NCBI GenBank assembly: GCA_016720685.1
Contig: JADKKC010000024.1
Coordinates: 1-61,518 of the forward strand
Direction: 5' to 3'
Origin: Zoogloea sp.
Lineage (GTDB): Bacteria > Pseudomonadota > Gammaproteobacteria > Burkholderiales > Rhodocyclaceae
Length of the DNA stretch: 61,518 nucleotides
Positions 27,694 through 37,600 of this stretch are shown here, piece by piece. A program made the translations under genes and the position numbers. Below the pieces are notes generated by a model, which did no database searches, was not told where the DNA came from, and saw nothing but the letters and a program-made list of their open reading frames with translations. Within the stretch, counting starts at the first letter, position 1; each line of letters begins with the position of its first letter.

Positions 27694-29295
27694 TTAGGCC
27701 TTGCTGACGGGCTGGGTTTCCCAGGAATGGTGGGGCGGCGGGGAGCTGAGTTCCCATTCGAGACCGCTGGTGCCTTCCCAGACGGCATCGCTGGCTTTCT
27801 CGCCGCCCTTCACGCACCGCCAGATGTTGTAGGCGAAGATCAGCTGCGACAGGCCGAGGATGAAGGAGCCGACGGTTGAAATGGCGTTGAACTCGGCGAA
27901 CTGCAGCGCGTAGTCGGGGATGCGCCGCGGCATGCCTGCAAGACCGAGGAAGAACTGGGGCATGAAGGTGAGGTTGAAGCTGACCACGGTGAGCCAGAAG
28001 TGCAGCTTGCCGAGCTTTTCGCTGTACATGTGGCCGGTCCATTTGGGCAGCCAGTAGTACACGCCGGTCATCACGCCCATGATTCCGCCGGTGAAAAGGG
28101 CGTAGTGAAAGTGGGCAACGACAAAGTAGCTGTGGTGGTACTGGGCGTCGGCGGCCACGTCGGCCAGTACCAGCCCGGTGAGGCCGGCGATGCCGAACAG
28201 CACGATGAAGCCGACCGCGAACAGCATGGGCGTCTCGAAGCTCATGGCGCCACGCCACATGGTGGCGATCCAGCAGAAGAACAGCACGGCCAGGGGCAGC
28301 GAGATCGACATGGTGCTGTACATGAAATACAGCAGCGCCGGCACCGGCAGGCCGGCCGTCAGGAAGTGGTGGGCCCATACAACCAGGCCAAGTACGCCGA
28401 TGGCGATGAAGGACCACACCTGGGCCGTGTGGCCGTAGGTGGGCTTGCGGGTGAAGGTGGACAGCACGTGGGGCATCAGGCCCCACACCGGCAGCAGCAG
28501 GATGTAGACCTCCGGGTGGCCGAAGAACCAGAACAGGTGCTGAAAGAGGATCGGATCGCCGCCGCCGGCCGCGTCGAAGAAGTGGGTGCCGAAATGACGG
28601 TCGGTGAGCAGCATGGTCACGCCGCCGGCGAGCACCGGCAGGGTGATGATCAGCAGCACCGCGGTGACCAGCCAGCCCCAGCAGAAGAGCGGCATCTGCA
28701 TCAGCGTCATGCCCGGGGCGCGCATGTTGAGGATGGTGGCGATGATGTTGATCGAGCCCATGATGGAGCTGACGCCGAGGATGTGGATCGCGAAGATGGC
28801 GAAATCCACGCCGATGCCGCCCTGCACCGAAAGCGGCGCATAGAGCGTCCAGCCCGTGGCCACGGCCCCGTCGCCAATGCCGAACAGGGCCAGCACGAAG
28901 GGCAGGGTGAGGAGGATGGCGGCCGGTGGCAGCAGCCAGAAGCCCCAGTTGTTGAGGCGCGGCAGGGCCATGTCGGGCGCACCGATCATCAAAGGGATCA
29001 TCCAGTTGGCAAAGCCGGTGGCGGCCGGCATGAGCGCCGCGAAGATCATCACCAGCGCATGTACGCCGATCAGCTGGTTGAAGAACTCCGGCTTCATGAG
29101 CTGCAGGCCGGGCTGGAAGAGTTCGGCCCGTACCGCCAGGATCATCGCGCCGCCGACAAAGAACATCAGCAGCGAGAAGGTCATGTACATCGTGCCGATA
29201 TCCTTGTGGTTCGTGGTGGTGAGCCAGCGCAGGATTCCGGTGGGGGCGGCGGCGTGAGCGCCATGGGGATCGAGGGCGTGGGTGGCAGTGTTCAT
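27694..29295 (-). CDS. coxA: Cytochrome c oxidase subunit I (aa3 type)
   Basis: Catalytic subunit (533 residues, 12 helices) holding heme a and the heme a3-CuB centre. WFFGHPEVYILLLPVWG carries the CuB His and cross-linked Tyr, with VWAHHFLTAG for further CuB His residues and YFVVAHFHYALF for the heme a3/a ligands. The K- and D-channel type is A-family. The coxBA-ctaG-coxC order indicates a canonical terminal oxidase. Confidence 0.97.
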   Translation of the reverse strand: MNTATHALDPHGAHAAAPTGILRWLTTTNHKDIGTMYMTFSLLMFFVGGAMILAVRAELFQPGLQLMKPEFFNQLIGVHALVMIFAALMPAATGFANWMIPLMIGAPDMALPRLNNWGFWLLPPAAILLTLPFVLALFGIGDGAVATGWTLYAPLSVQGGIGVDFAIFAIHILGVSSIMGSINIIATILNMRAPGMTLMQMPLFCWGWLVTAVLLIITLPVLAGGVTMLLTDRHFGTHFFDAAGGGDPILFQHLFWFFGHPEVYILLLPVWGLMPHVLSTFTRKPTYGHTAQVWSFIAIGVLGLVVWAHHFLTAGLPVPALLYFMYSTMSISLPLAVLFFCWIATMWRGAMSFETPMLFAVGFIVLFGIAGLTGLVLADVAADAQYHHSYFVVAHFHYALFTGGIMGVMTGVYYWLPKWTGHMYSEKLGKLHFWLTVVSFNLTFMPQFFLGLAGMPRRIPDYALQFAEFNAISTVGSFILGLSQLIFAYNIWRCVKGGEKASDAVWEGTSGLEWELSSPPPHHSWETQPVSKA

Positions 29296-29386
29296 CCTGG
29301 ATTCCTCTCAGGAAAATAAAGGGTCGCTCCCGAGTTTTCCTGATCCCCTCGGGGGAGCTTGCGTGACACGAAAGCGTTGGGGGCGC

Positions 29387-30568
29387 TCATCTCAGGGCCT
29401 TGATCTGGGCGGGCTGGATCATGTCGCCCTTTTTGTTGCCAAAACTGTTGCGCTCGAAGGTGATGATGGCGGCCAGATCAGCATCCGAAAGCGTGGCCTT
29501 GAAGGATTGCATGGCGGTGCCGGCCTTGCCGTTCATCACGCGATCGACGTGGCTGTCGGGGATGAGCTTGCCGTCGGGCGAGAGCAGCGGGCCATTGACG
29601 ATCTTGCTGCCGGCCAGTGCCGGGAAGGCCGGCGGAATGCCCTGGCCTTCAGCCTGGTGGCAGGCGGCGCAGTTCTTGTCGTAGGCGGCTTTGCCGGCGG
29701 CCATCAGCTCGTCCTTGGTCCAGGCCTTGTCGCTGCCGGCGGCTGCGGCGGCCATTTCTGTTTTCTTCTTGTCGACCCAGGCGGCGTATTCGGCTTCGGG
29801 TACGGCCCGCACCACCACCGGCATGAAGCCGTGATCCTTGCCGCACAGTTCGGCGCACTGGCCGCGATAGACGCCGGGCTCCTCGATGCGCACCCAGGTT
29901 TCGCGCAGAAAGCCGGGAATCGCGTCGCGCTTGACGCCGAACTGCGGCACCCACCAGGTATGGATCACGTCGGTGGAGGTGAGCAGGATGCGCACCTTCT
30001 TGCCAATCGGCAGCACCACTTCGTTATCCACTTCGAGCAGGTAGTTCTCGCCCTTGGCCTCGGTGCCCTCGATCTGTGCGCGGGGGGTGGTCAGGGTGCT
30101 GACGAACTTGATGCCGGAATCGGGGTATTCGTACTGCCATTTCCACTGCAGGCCGGTGACCTTCAGCACCATGTCGGCCCGGGTGCGGGTGTCTTCCATG
30201 TCGATTACCGCGTGGAAGGCCGGGATGCCCATCAGCACGAAGTCGATGAAGAGCAGGATCGCGAACGGCACCAGCACCCAGAACCACTGGAGCGCGTTTC
30301 TGGGGCCGCTGAAGCTGGCCGGCTGGGCGCCGACGCTCTTGCGGTGCTTGAGCATCGAATAAATCATGATTGCAAACACCACCACGAACAGCACGGTGAT
30401 GATGATCATGAACTGGTTGTGCATCGACAGCGTGTCGCGGCCGATGGGTGTGACGGGCTTCGGGAAATTCCAGGTGTAGTCGGCGAGGGCCGTACCCGCG
30501 GCAAGGGTGAGGCCCAGCCCTGCAAAAAACCGGTAGAGGCCGCGGGCGCGGGGGTTGAGTGTCGTCAA
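29387..30568 (-). CDS. coxB: Cytochrome c oxidase subunit II with fused C-terminal cytochrome c domain
   Basis: 393 residues. Signal sequence (FFAGLGLTLAAGTALA), two helices, then the CuA cupredoxin domain with TSTDVIHTWWVPQFGVKRDAIPG and the CuA ligands in CAELCGKDHGFM. A C-terminal class I heme c domain follows with NCAACHQAEGQG and an axial Met probably in DRVMNGKAGTAM. This fusion (caa3-like subunit II) is common in Rhodocyclales. The start is the TTG at 30568, with AGAGGACGAG just upstream. A longer open frame has no support. Confidence 0.93.
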   Translation of the reverse strand: MTTLNPRARGLYRFFAGLGLTLAAGTALADYTWNFPKPVTPIGRDTLSMHNQFMIIITVLFVVVFAIMIYSMLKHRKSVGAQPASFSGPRNALQWFWVLVPFAILLFIDFVLMGIPAFHAVIDMEDTRTRADMVLKVTGLQWKWQYEYPDSGIKFVSTLTTPRAQIEGTEAKGENYLLEVDNEVVLPIGKKVRILLTSTDVIHTWWVPQFGVKRDAIPGFLRETWVRIEEPGVYRGQCAELCGKDHGFMPVVVRAVPEAEYAAWVDKKKTEMAAAAAGSDKAWTKDELMAAGKAAYDKNCAACHQAEGQGIPPAFPALAGSKIVNGPLLSPDGKLIPDSHVDRVMNGKAGTAMQSFKATLSDADLAAIITFERNSFGNKKGDMIQPAQIKALR

Positions 30569-30579
30569 GGCTCGTCCTC

Positions 30580-30846
30580 TTATCTTCGTGGGAAGATCGG
30601 CTTCAGGTGCGAAGCCGGCTGTTCGGGATGGATTGCAGATTGAAATCGAATCGACGAGCCGCCCGGCGCGTGACGTGACCAGCGGCGCCAGCATGCGGGC
30701 TGACGGCTATCAGGCGATAGCATCCGGGGGGAATCTGTTCGGATGCGGCGTAGCACACCGCGAACATGGACGCGGCAAGCTGTCGGGGTGCGGTTGGGGC
30801 GCGCAACGTGGTGTTGCGCGCCCTCCGCCTCTGTTGTTGCAGCCAT
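30580..30846 (-). CDS. Small ORF upstream of coxB, unknown
   Basis: 88-codon frame beginning MAATTEAEGAQHH with a very strong Shine-Dalgarno (GGAGGAG) seven bases before the ATG. Its start is 32 bases from the FNR-like box. The rest of the protein is Arg/Pro-rich and resembles out-of-frame GC-rich sequence, and no family is recognised. It could be a leader peptide, a frameshifted small gene, or not coding at all. Confidence 0.3.
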   Translation of the reverse strand: MAATTEAEGAQHHVARPNRTPTACRVHVRGVLRRIRTDSPRMLSPDSRQPACWRRWSRHAPGGSSIRFQSAIHPEQPASHLKPIFPRR

Positions 30847-30877
30847 GGCGTCTCCTCCAGGCCTCGTCTGCGACTTT

Positions 30878-30919
30878 TTGACGCAGATCAATAATGTTGA
30901 TAAGTGTAGCATTATATTT
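30878..30919 (+). promoter_or_regulatory. FNR/ANR-type box and -10 element upstream of sco
   Basis: TTGACGCAGATCAA at 30878-30891 matches the FNR half-sites TTGAT-N4-ATCAA with one mismatch. TATATT at 30914-30919 sits where a -10 hexamer should be if the box is centred at -41.5, the class II activator geometry. It would direct transcription into sco, 58 bases further on. Being palindromic, the box could also affect the divergent small ORF and coxB side. Confidence 0.6.
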
Positions 30920-30976
30920 TATTTGCGCAGTGCACTTAAAAGGCGAGCAAGTTTTTGAAATTCAAAGAGGTTTCAA

Positions 30977-31579
30977 ATGATTTCGATGTTGCGGCGCACT
31001 ATCGTGGCGGGCTTGGCCCTTGGGCTGCTCGGAGCCTGCTCTCTGCCCGGGGAAGGCACGGCGGGATTCGTCAACACCGACATCACCGGCGCAAATTACG
31101 GGCAGAATTTCAAACTGCTCGATCACCATGGCCAGCCGCGCAGCCTTGCCGACTATCGGGGCAAGGTGGTGACCCTGTTCTTTGGTTACGTTCAGTGCCC
31201 TGACGTATGCCCGACCAATCTGTCGGGCATGGCCGAGGTGATGCGCCAGCTCGGGCCGGATGCAGACAAGGTTCAGGTGCTGTTCATGACCGTCGATCCG
31301 GAGCGTGATACCCAGACCTTGCTGGCCGAGTATGTGCCTGCCTTCGACGCGCGTTTCGTCGGGCTATACGGCGACCTGCCCACGACCCGGGCGGTGGCAA
31401 CGGATTTCAAGGTGTTCTACCAGAAGCAGGGGGACGTGAACAGCAAGGCCTACACGGTGGATCACTCCACCGGCACCTACGTTTTCGACCCGCAGGGGCA
31501 TTTGCGCCTGTATGTGAAGCACGCCGAGAAGCCCGAGTTGATCGCGGCGGATATCCGGAAGCTGCTCGCCGGAAAATAA
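30977..31579 (+). CDS. SCO1/SenC copper chaperone for cytochrome oxidase CuA
   Basis: 200-residue lipoprotein (LGAC lipobox near residue 20) with a thioredoxin fold. The copper ligands are the CxxxC in QCPDVCPTNLSG and the His in YTVDHSTGTYVFDP. FMTVDPERDTQ is typical. It is transcribed away from the cox operon from its own FNR-type promoter and ends at a shared terminator with rpoH. Confidence 0.93.
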   Translation: MISMLRRTIVAGLALGLLGACSLPGEGTAGFVNTDITGANYGQNFKLLDHHGQPRSLADYRGKVVTLFFGYVQCPDVCPTNLSGMAEVMRQLGPDADKVQVLFMTVDPERDTQTLLAEYVPAFDARFVGLYGDLPTTRAVATDFKVFYQKQGDVNSKAYTVDHSTGTYVFDPQGHLRLYVKHAEKPELIAADIRKLLAGK

Positions 31580-31595
31580 AGGCTACCGGAAACCG

Positions 31596-31625
31596 AAAGG
31601 GCAACCCGAGGGTTGCCCTTTTTAT
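31596..31625. terminator. Bidirectional terminator between sco and rpoH
   Basis: Perfect 11-bp stem AAAGGGCAACC / GGTTGCCCTTT with CGAG loop, followed by a T run on the forward strand and preceded by a run of As that serves the reverse strand. It lies between the convergent ends of sco and rpoH. Confidence 0.85.
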
Positions 31626-31644
31626 GCTGGTGTGCTGCCGTCGA

Positions 31645-32499
31645 TCAGGCGAGGGCGGCGAGCTGGCTGCGCATTTTTTGCATGGCCTTGGCTTCGATCT
31701 GGCGGATGCGTTCGGCGGAGACGCCGTATTCGGCGGCCAGTTCGTGCAGGGTTGCGCTGTCGCCTTCGGTGAGCCAGCGGCGCTGGACGATGGCACGGCT
31801 GCGTTCGTCCAGCATGGCCAGTGCCTGGTGCAGGCCTTCGTCCTGGAGGCGGGCGGATTGCCGCTGGGCCAGCACTTCGGACGGCTCGGCATGCGGATCG
31901 GCCAGGTAGGCGATGGGGGCGAAACGCTCCTCGTCATCGTCGGGGCCGGCTTCGAGTGCGACTTCCTGGCCCGACAGGCGGGTTTCCATTTCGCGCACTT
32001 CTTCGGGCTTGACGCCCAGTTGCTGCGCTACGGCCAGTACGTCGTCACCCTGCAGGGCGTTGCTGCTGCTTTTCATGCTGCGCAGGTTGAAGAACAGCTT
32101 GCGCTGGGCCTTGGTCGTGGCGATCTTTACCAGCCGCCAGTTTTTGACGATATATTCATGGATTTCGGCCTTGATCCAGTGAATGGCAAACGACACCAAG
32201 CGCACGCCGCGATCCGGATCGAAGCGCTTGACGGCCTTCATGAGGCCGACGTTGCCTTCCTGGATGAGGTCGGCGTGGGGCAGGCCGTAGCCGAGGTAGC
32301 CGCGTGCAATGGCGACCACCAGCCGCAGGTGGGACATGACCAGCTTGCGTGCGGCGTCGAGATCCTCGTTTTCCCGGAAGCTGTGGGCGAGGTCGGATTC
32401 TTCCTTCTCGGTCAGCAGGGGAACGCGATTCACGCTCTGGATGTATTGATCCAGGCTGCCAACCGCGGACGGAACGGGGAACGACAAGGTATGGGACAT
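31645..32499 (-). CDS. rpoH: RNA polymerase heat-shock sigma factor sigma-32
   Basis: 284 residues. Region 1/2 has NRVPLLTEKEESDLAHSF and DLIQEGNVGLMKAVKRFDP. The RpoH box QRKLFFNLR, which separates RpoH from other group 3 sigmas, is present. Region 4 ends YGVSAERIRQIEAKAMQKM. I start at the ATG at 32499 because AAGGAGG lies 13 bases upstream; an earlier in-frame ATG overlaps the operator. A CIRCE element is just upstream, so HrcA repression is likely. Confidence 0.96.
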   Translation of the reverse strand: MSHTLSFPVPSAVGSLDQYIQSVNRVPLLTEKEESDLAHSFRENEDLDAARKLVMSHLRLVVAIARGYLGYGLPHADLIQEGNVGLMKAVKRFDPDRGVRLVSFAIHWIKAEIHEYIVKNWRLVKIATTKAQRKLFFNLRSMKSSSNALQGDDVLAVAQQLGVKPEEVREMETRLSGQEVALEAGPDDDEERFAPIAYLADPHAEPSEVLAQRQSARLQDEGLHQALAMLDERSRAIVQRRWLTEGDSATLHELAAEYGVSAERIRQIEAKAMQKMRSQLAALA

Positions 32500-32525
32500 C
32501 AGTAACAACCTCCTTGGCCAGAATA

Positions 32526-32552
32526 TTAGCACTCCCTGCCTGTGAGTGCTAA
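32526..32552 (-). promoter_or_regulatory. CIRCE operator (HrcA site) upstream of rpoH
   Basis: TTAGCACTC at 32526-32534 and GAGTGCTAA at 32544-32552, separated by nine bases. This is an exact match to the CIRCE consensus. It ends 27 bases before the rpoH start codon on the reverse strand. CIRCE is bound by HrcA, which normally controls groESL and dnaK. Here it places rpoH itself in the HrcA regulon. Confidence 0.9.
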
Positions 32553-32811
32553 GGGGGCGATTGGTTCCATGGCCATGTCACCCCGGCTGGGTGCGACGAA
32601 GCCTGGCGGAAAGTGCGCAAGAGGCTGTTTGCAGGGTGGTAGTCAGGGTGGCAGTCGTATCCGCCGTCAAAACTAAAGCCAGACGGGGGGCTGCCGTTTA
32701 CGATGCTGAGCTCGAGAGCGTCCGATCGGCGGGCGCAGGTGGTTGCAGCAGATTTTTCCGGCCGTTGCCCGTTTAACCAACAGCCGGTTTACCCGTTTGA
32801 GGTGTTCGGTA

Positions 32812-33996
32812 ATGACCATTGCATCAAGCCGCGACGTGCGGGTGCCCAGCGCCCAGAAACAGACGATTCTGATCGTTGACGACACGCCGCAAAACCTCAC
32901 GATTCTCGGTGAACTGCTGCAACCCCATTACCGGGTGCGGGCGGCCAACTCTGGCGAGCGGGCGTTGCGGGCGGCGAGCCTGCAGCCGCGCCCCGACCTG
33001 ATCCTGCTCGACGTGATGATGCCCGAGATGGACGGTTATGCCGTGATGCAGCACCTTCATGGCGACGCCGCCACGTCCAATATTCCGGTGATCTTCGTCA
33101 CCGCCATGCATGACGCCGAAAGCGAGGAGCACGGACTCGAACTGGGCGCGGTCGATTACATCACCAAGCCGATCAACCCCGCCATCGTGCTGGCCCGGGT
33201 GCGCACCCACCTCGAACTCAAGCACGCCCGCGACCGCCTGGCGGTCGAGAACGAGTGGCTCGAAAGCGAGGTGGCACGGCGGATGAGCGAGAACCTGCTG
33301 ATCCAGGATTTGAGCGTGCGGGCGCTGGCCTGCCTCTCCGAGGCCAGGGACAACGAAACCGGTCTGCACATCGTGCGCACCCAGACTTACGTCGAGCTCC
33401 TCGCCCGTCACCTTGAAAACCACGACCGCTTTCGCGACGCGCTGGCCGGTGAGCACCTCGGCCGCATCGTCAAGGCGGCACCGCTTCACGACGTGGGCAA
33501 GGTTGGCGTGCCGGACAGCATTTTGCTCAAGCCCGGCCGCCTGACGCCCGAAGAGTTCGAGATCATGAAATCCCACGCCATGATCGGCGCTGACGCCATC
33601 AACAAGGCCATGGCGCAGGCGATTGCGGCCTGTGCCGATGCCGAGGCCGCCGAACGTGCCGTGAAAGCCTTTGATTTTCTCGAAGTGGCCAAGGAAATCG
33701 CCGCGGGCCACCACGAAAAATGGGACGGCAGCGGCTACCCGGTGGGGCTGGCCGGCGATGCGATTCCCGTTTCGGCGCGCCTGATGGCGCTGGCGGATGT
33801 TTTCGATGCGCTGATGACCCGCCGTGTTTACAAGCCGGCGTTCGATATCGATGAAACCACGCGGATCATCAACGAAGGGCGCGGCAAGCATTTCGACCCT
33901 GATGTGGTCGATGCCTTCCAGGCCTGCCTGGAGCAGTTTGCCGACATCGCGCAGCGTTTTGCCGACCCTGACCCGGAAGCGCATGAGGCCATGTGA
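32812..33996 (+). CDS. REC-HD-GYP response regulator, cyclic-di-GMP phosphodiesterase type
   Basis: 394 residues. N-terminal receiver (residues 20-135) with acidic VDDTP, phospho-acceptor Asp in LILLDVMMPEMDG, and Lys in ITKPI. A coiled link is followed by an HD-GYP domain with HDVGKVGVPDSILLKPGRL and HHEKWDGSGYP, the GYP variant intact. It should hydrolyse c-di-GMP when phosphorylated. The ATG at 32812 is preferred over an earlier in-frame codon. It heads the signalling cluster and is the only output-type receiver in it. Confidence 0.92.
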   Translation: MTIASSRDVRVPSAQKQTILIVDDTPQNLTILGELLQPHYRVRAANSGERALRAASLQPRPDLILLDVMMPEMDGYAVMQHLHGDAATSNIPVIFVTAMHDAESEEHGLELGAVDYITKPINPAIVLARVRTHLELKHARDRLAVENEWLESEVARRMSENLLIQDLSVRALACLSEARDNETGLHIVRTQTYVELLARHLENHDRFRDALAGEHLGRIVKAAPLHDVGKVGVPDSILLKPGRLTPEEFEIMKSHAMIGADAINKAMAQAIAACADAEAAERAVKAFDFLEVAKEIAAGHHEKWDGSGYPVGLAGDAIPVSARLMALADVFDALMTRRVYKPAFDIDETTRIINEGRGKHFDPDVVDAFQACLEQFADIAQRFADPDPEAHEAM

Positions 33997-34651
33997 TGGC
34001 AAAAACCTCCTCCTGTGGCTCGCTGTGCTCACCTGCGGGCTGTCATGCGCAGCCCTGCCGGCTGCGGCAGCCGATCCGGCGATACGTCCGCCTGCGCGTT
34101 TTGTCGAGGTTCCCGCCACGCAGCAAACGCTCCAGAGCCTGCGCGGCGGGGGCTTCGTTCTTTACCTGCGCCACGGCCACACCGATAACACCCGCGCCGA
34201 CCGGGTGCCGAGCGTCGACCTCAACGACTGTGCGACCCAGCGTCCGCTCACCGAAGAGGGGCGGCAGGTTGCCGCGCGTGTCGGCGAGGCGATCCGCAAG
34301 GCCCGCATTCCGGTTGCGGAGATCCGCATCAGCCCGATGTGCCGTGTCCGCGATACGGTCGCCATCGCCTTTCCCGGGCAGGCCGCGATCTCCGACGTGA
34401 ACCTGGCGTACACGGCCAACCTGACCGACGTGCAGAAGGCGCCGATCATCGCCAATACCCGGCAGCTGCTGTCGGCGCCGGTGCCGCCGGGCAGTAACCG
34501 GATGCTGGTGGCCCACGCCCCCAACCTGATGGACCTCATCGGCTATTTCCCGCGGGAGGCCACGCTGGTGGTGTTTCGCCCCTTGGGCAACGCCGGTTTC
34601 GAATACGTGGCCAGCGTCGCGCCGGCCCAATGGCCTGAACTCCTGCGCTGA
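33983..34651 (+). CDS. Secreted histidine phosphatase superfamily protein
   Basis: 222 residues, signal peptide LLLWLAVLTCGLSCAALPAAAA, then a phosphoglycerate-mutase-like fold: catalytic LYLRHGHTDNT, SPMCRVRDT, and VAHAPNLMD with the second His. It overlaps the HD-GYP gene by 14 bases and is followed 14 bases later by a hybrid kinase, suggesting one transcript. The substrate is unknown; a periplasmic phosphatase next to sensory kinases may modify a signal molecule. Confidence 0.82.
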   Translation: MRPCDGKNLLLWLAVLTCGLSCAALPAAAADPAIRPPARFVEVPATQQTLQSLRGGGFVLYLRHGHTDNTRADRVPSVDLNDCATQRPLTEEGRQVAARVGEAIRKARIPVAEIRISPMCRVRDTVAIAFPGQAAISDVNLAYTANLTDVQKAPIIANTRQLLSAPVPPGSNRMLVAHAPNLMDLIGYFPREATLVVFRPLGNAGFEYVASVAPAQWPELLR

Positions 34652-34665
34652 AGGCCGCAGCCCGG

Positions 34666-37600
34666 ATGACGAAAAACCCGCCCCGCCTGCTGCGTTTTCA
34701 ACTGATTTTCTTTGTTCCGGTGGCGATAGTCGTGGTGCTTGCGGGCATGCTCAACCTGGGTTCGCTGCAAAGCCTGCGTCAGGCACACCGCCAGGCCAAC
34801 CTGTTGCAGGTTGATGAAATGGCGCGGATCGGGCTGGCTACCCGTTTTAACCAGGAAATCGCCGCCGTTCAGCGGCGGGTCACGACGACGCTTGAACAGG
34901 CGGCCACCGGCAAGCTGGACGAGGGCGAGGTTTACCGGGTGCATACCGAGGTGGTCAACCGCCTTGCCCGGCTGGCCGAGGACATGCCGGCGCTGCAGGC
35001 CGCGGTTGACGAGGGCGGGCAGGGCTCCGCGGTCATGGCCGATTTCGAGGCCTATCGCAACTTCATCATCTCGGCCACCGACCTTGCCGCCATTGATCCG
35101 CGGGGCGGCATGCGGCATGCCTACCAGGCCGCCAGCAGTTACGTGGCCCTCACCGAGCACACCCATGCCATTGCTGCAGCCGTTTCCACCGCTGCCGCCA
35201 CGCGGGGCGAAAGCCAGGCCCGGCTCTTCGAGCAGCACGCTGTGCGCATCGCGGTGATCGGCGGCGTGCTGGTGGCGACGCTGATGGCCTGCTGGTTCGC
35301 GTTCGTGGCCTGGACGGCGCGGCGTCTTTCCAGCATCACCTCCGCGTTGCAGTCTCTCGCCGACGGTAATGTCGACCCACCTTCGATGCCACTGGTCGAA
35401 GCCATCGGTGCGAGTCCGCGCAGTGTGCTTCGCGGCATGGCCGAGGCGGTGCTCGCCTTTCGCCGCACCGCCCGGGCCCGTGAGGCCGCGCAGGGCGCGC
35501 TGCGCAAGCTCTCGCTGGTGGTCGAGCAAACACCGACCTCGGTGGTCATTACCGATCTGAGCGGCCGTATCGAATACGTGAACGATGCCTTCGTGCAGCA
35601 AAGCGGCTACACCCGCGAGGAGGTCATCGGCAGCAATCCCCGCATGCTCAAGTCGGGCAAGACGCCGGCTGAAACCTACACGACCATGTGGGCCGAGCTC
35701 ACCGCCGGCCGCGTCTGGCGCGGCGAGCTGGTGAACCGCACGCGGTCCGGCCAGGAGCGCACCGAGGCCGTGAGCATCTCGCCGCTGCGCCAGCCCGACG
35801 GCAGCATCACCCATTACGTTGCCATCAAGGACGACATCACCGAGCAAAAACGCATCGGCGAAGAGCTGGCGCGCCACCAGGACCACCTCGAGCAACTGGT
35901 GGCCGAGCGCAGCGCCGAAGTGATCGTCGCGATGGAGGCGGCCGAGGCGGCCAGCCGCAGCAAGAGCGAGTTTCTGGCCAACATGAGTCACGAGATCCGC
36001 ACCCCGATGAACGCCATCGTCGGCCTCACCCACCTGCTCAGCCGCGAGATCGCCGATGTGCGCCACGCCGACCGGCTGGCCAAGATCGCCGCCGCCGCCC
36101 ACCACCTGCTCAGCCTCATCAACGACGTCCTCGATCTGTCGAAGATCGAGGCCGGCAAGCTGGAGCTGGAATTCACCGACTTCGAAGTCGAGCGTGTGGT
36201 CGGCAACGTCGTCACCCTGATCCGCGACAAGGCCGAGGCCAGGCAGGTCGAGCTGGTGGTCGACATGCGCGGCATCCCGGCCATGCTTCACGGCGACGGC
36301 TTGCGCCTGCAGCAGATCCTGCTCAACTTTGCCGGCAATGCCGTCAAGTTCACCGAGCGCGGCAACATCACGCTGCGCGCCTTCGTGGTGCGCGCCGAGG
36401 ACGACCTGCTGGTGGTCCGCTTCGAGGTTCGCGACACCGGCATCGGCCTGACGCCGGAGCAGCAGGGCCAGTTGTTCCAGAGCTTCAGGCAGGCCGACGC
36501 ATCGATCACCCGCAAGTTCGGCGGCACTGGGCTTGGCCTGGCCATCTCGCGACGCCTGGCCGATTTGATGGGCGGACGGATCGGCGTCGATAGCCAGATA
36601 GGCGAAGGCAGCACCTTCTGGGTCGAGCTGCCGTTCTCTTACAGCCGCGCGGGCGTCAGCCCGCCCCGGCCCGACATCGAAACCCGCGGGCGCCGTGCGC
36701 TGGTGGTGGATGATCTGTCCGATGCGCGGGATTCGCTGGTGGATATGCTCTCCAGGCTCCACATGGAGGTGGATGCGGTGGCCGACGGCCCGACGGCTCT
36801 GGCGCAGGTCGCCGAGGCCGATGCCGCGGGCAAGCCTTACACCCTGCTGCTGGTCGATTGGCAGATGCCCGGCATGGACGGCATCGAGGTCGGCCGGCGG
36901 CTGGTTGCCCTGCCGCTGTCGCGCCGTCCCGCAAGCCTGCTGGTCACGTCTTACCCGGAAGCCCTGCCCCAGGACACCCTTGCCGCCACCGGTTATTTCG
37001 ATGTGCTGGCCAAGCCGCTGTCGCCGTCGCTGCTGTGCGACGCCGTGCAAAACACTCTGGCTGGTCGGCACATGACGAACCACCTCCTTGTTACCGGCGA
37101 GGCCGAAGCCGCGCTGCGCCGCCGCGGTGGCGCGCGGGTGCTGCTGGTCGAGGACAACGCCATCAATCAGGAAGTCGCGCGGGATCTGCTCACCGATGTG
37201 GGGATCGACGTGGATGTGGCCGAGGATGGCCAGGTGGCCGTGGACAAGGCCCGCGAGTCGGCTTATGACTTGATCCTGATGGATATCCAGATGCCGGTGG
37301 TGGACGGTCTGGCGGCCTCGCGGCTGATTCGTGCCATGCCCCGCCATGCCGCCACCCCCATTCTGGCCATGACCGCCAACGCCTTCGACGAGGACCGGCA
37401 GCGCTGCCACGAGGCCGGCATGAACGACCACGTGGCCAAGCCGGTGGTGCCCGAAACGCTTTACCGCAGCCTGCTGCAATGGCTGCCGGCGCGGGCGCCT
37501 GTGGTCAACGCGCAAGCGCCTGTGGCCGGCAGCGCAGATCCGGCAGACGAGGCCGTTCCGGATGCGGCGGACGACGAGGCATTGCGACAACGGCTGGGCG

